Shown: positions 6,844 through 7,327 of the stretch, in pieces
Numbering within the stretch: the first letter of the stretch is position 1
Layout: the number at the start of each line of letters is the position of its first letter
Source of the DNA: an uncultured Eubacteriales bacterium
GTDB lineage: Bacteria > Bacillota > Clostridia > Peptostreptococcales > Anaerovoracaceae
DNA: 7,327 nucleotides
NCBI GenBank assembly: GCA_902797345.1
Contig: CADBSL010000071.1
Location: 1-7,327 of the forward strand
Reading direction: 5' to 3'
The notes under the pieces: model-generated
What the model was told of the DNA's origin: nothing
Database searches by the model: none
Seen by the model: the letters and a program-made list of their open reading frames with translations, nothing else
Position numbers and translations under genes: made by a program

Positions 6844-6858
6844 ATAACTTTTTTTACA

Positions 6859-7134
6859 TTATAGAGATTCGTCAATGATTCCTTCCACCATCTTGACGAT
6901 ATCATCAAAAAATTCTTCTCCCCAGATCAGCTTCGGAGGATTCAGACTGGTGAACTGTTTGTGGGAAGCACAACAGTTGGAGCAGCCCCCGATGACTAAA
7001 AGTCCCTCATATTCTTTGCCCTCCTGAGCCAGTTCAAATTCGGCCCGTCCGTCAAAGTGCTCTTTTACGCGGTTCGCAAAGGCGACCCGGTCGTAATGGG
7101 GGTTGCATCCCCCACAATATCTAATGGCAAACAT
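6859..7134 (-). CDS. Small five-cysteine protein with CGGCNP and GCxxCC motifs
   Basis: This 91-residue soluble protein has no signal peptide or membrane segment. It begins with a strand leading into C7-G-G-C10-N-P-H-Y-D-R and has a second cluster G-G-C51-S-N-C54-C55-A at the end of a hydrophobic strand (GLLVIGG). A final helix (about 74-90) completes a compact alpha/beta layout. From memory, small CGGCNPxYDR proteins recur in anaerobes without an assigned function, and the layout recalls the thioredoxin-like [2Fe-2S] ferredoxin fold. The cysteines could bind an Fe-S cluster or metal, or carry out thiol redox. That is inference; I know of no proven role. The ATG follows AAGGAG (7141-7146) with a 6-nt spacer, and the gene has its own strong promoter. 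It is probably monocistronic, with the hairpin at 6764-6793 as terminator. It shows no clear link to the envelope genes downstream. Confidence 0.88.
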   Translation of the reverse strand: MFAIRYCGGCNPHYDRVAFANRVKEHFDGRAEFELAQEGKEYEGLLVIGGCSNCCASHKQFTSLNPPKLIWGEEFFDDIVKMVEGIIDESL

Positions 7135-7161
7135 TGTATTCTCCTTGCTTCATTTTTATCG

Positions 7162-7190
7162 ATTATATCATACTCCTCACCTGTCTACAA
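7162..7190 (-). promoter_or_regulatory. Promoter for the small cysteine protein gene
   Basis: On the minus strand a perfect TATAAT (7162-7167) is preceded by TGA, giving a full extended -10 (TGnTATAAT). A -35 TTGTAG (7185-7190; 3 of 6 to TTGACA) lies at the optimal 17 bp. The predicted start near 7155 leaves a short leader of about 20 nt that includes the AAGGAG site. It is the best promoter match in the window. Confidence 0.75.
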
Positions 7191-7222
7191 TCGTTTTAAC
7201 TCAGATTCCGGGCATCGAGAGC

Positions 7223-7302
7223 CAGGAGCTGGGAGCTAGAAGCGGGGAGTAGATTCTTCGGGCTGTGCCTGGTGCCGTGAAGGATCTTTCTCCCGACTCC
7301 TG
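7223..7302. repeat. Imperfect intergenic palindrome, GGAG/CTCC-rich
   Basis: The outer arms CAGGAGCTGGGAG (7223-7235) and CTCCCGACTCCTG (7290-7302) pair at 11 of 13 positions. Nested inside, AGATTCTTC (7251-7259) pairs with GAAGGATCT (7279-7287) at 8 of 9 (the odd one a G-T pair), and GGC (7261-7263) pairs with GCC (7274-7276). The left arm belongs to a low-complexity run of GGAGCT-like units (7217-7249). No gene is seen in 7201-7327. It may be a dispersed intergenic repeat or a structured RNA end from a neighbour outside the window; one copy cannot tell. Confidence 0.4.
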
Positions 7303-7327
7303 ACTACAGACTTCAGTCTTTTAAACA

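Noticed and set aside
6737..6844. Upstream TTG start for the glycosidase (36 extra residues)
   Set aside because: The extension would begin upstream of the promoter and read through the hairpins, and it would bury the signal peptide. The ATG at 6736 begins exactly at the signal peptide.
7201..7327. CRISPR array or tRNA in the right-hand intergenic stretch
   Set aside because: There are no regularly spaced identical repeats and no cloverleaf or T-loop motif. The similar short units are contiguous low-complexity sequence.

Overview
The window looks like chromosomal DNA of a Gram-positive anaerobe, most likely a Clostridia-class Bacillota. The evidence is strong AGGAGG-type ribosome binding sites, sigma-A-like promoters with extended -10 boxes, an S-layer-homology (SLH) anchored exoprotein, a signal-peptidase-II lipoprotein, and a small CGGC/CC cysteine protein of a kind I associate with anaerobes. 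I cannot name the genus. All five supported genes lie on the minus strand, so transcription runs from high to low coordinates. The very long plus-strand reading frames are antisense shadows.

In transcription order the layout is as follows. (1) 7201-7327 is intergenic and holds a GGAG/CTCC-rich imperfect palindrome. (2) 7134-6859 encodes a 91-aa five-cysteine protein behind a very good extended -10 promoter. (3) 6737-6858 is a compact control region with a promoter, an inverted repeat over its -35 box, a terminator-like hairpin, and an alternative hairpin that masks the next ribosome binding site. (4) 6736-4409 encodes a secreted phosphodiester glycosidase (NAGPA domain) with two Ig-like domains and three SLH repeats. 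(5) A second promoter lies at 4351-4379. (6) 4316-1365 encodes a 983-aa membrane-anchored protein in which a five-motif VCBS/FG-GAP beta-propeller appears to be inserted in a degenerate polysaccharide-deacetylase-like domain. (7) 1346-318 encodes an acyltransferase-3 family integral membrane protein, 18 bp after the previous stop. (8) 231-1 is the start of a lipoprotein that runs off the left edge, probably with its own promoter.

Together, genes 4-7 read as a cell-envelope or exopolysaccharide modification cluster: a wall-anchored enzyme acting on phosphodiester-linked sugars, a tethered extracellular glycan-binding or processing protein, and a membrane O-acyltransferase. That shared role is inferred from families and adjacency. 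The most notable points are the nested propeller/deacetylase-like architecture with missing catalytic residues, the two-hairpin leader before the SLH glycosidase, and an extended -10 signature shared by the promoters.
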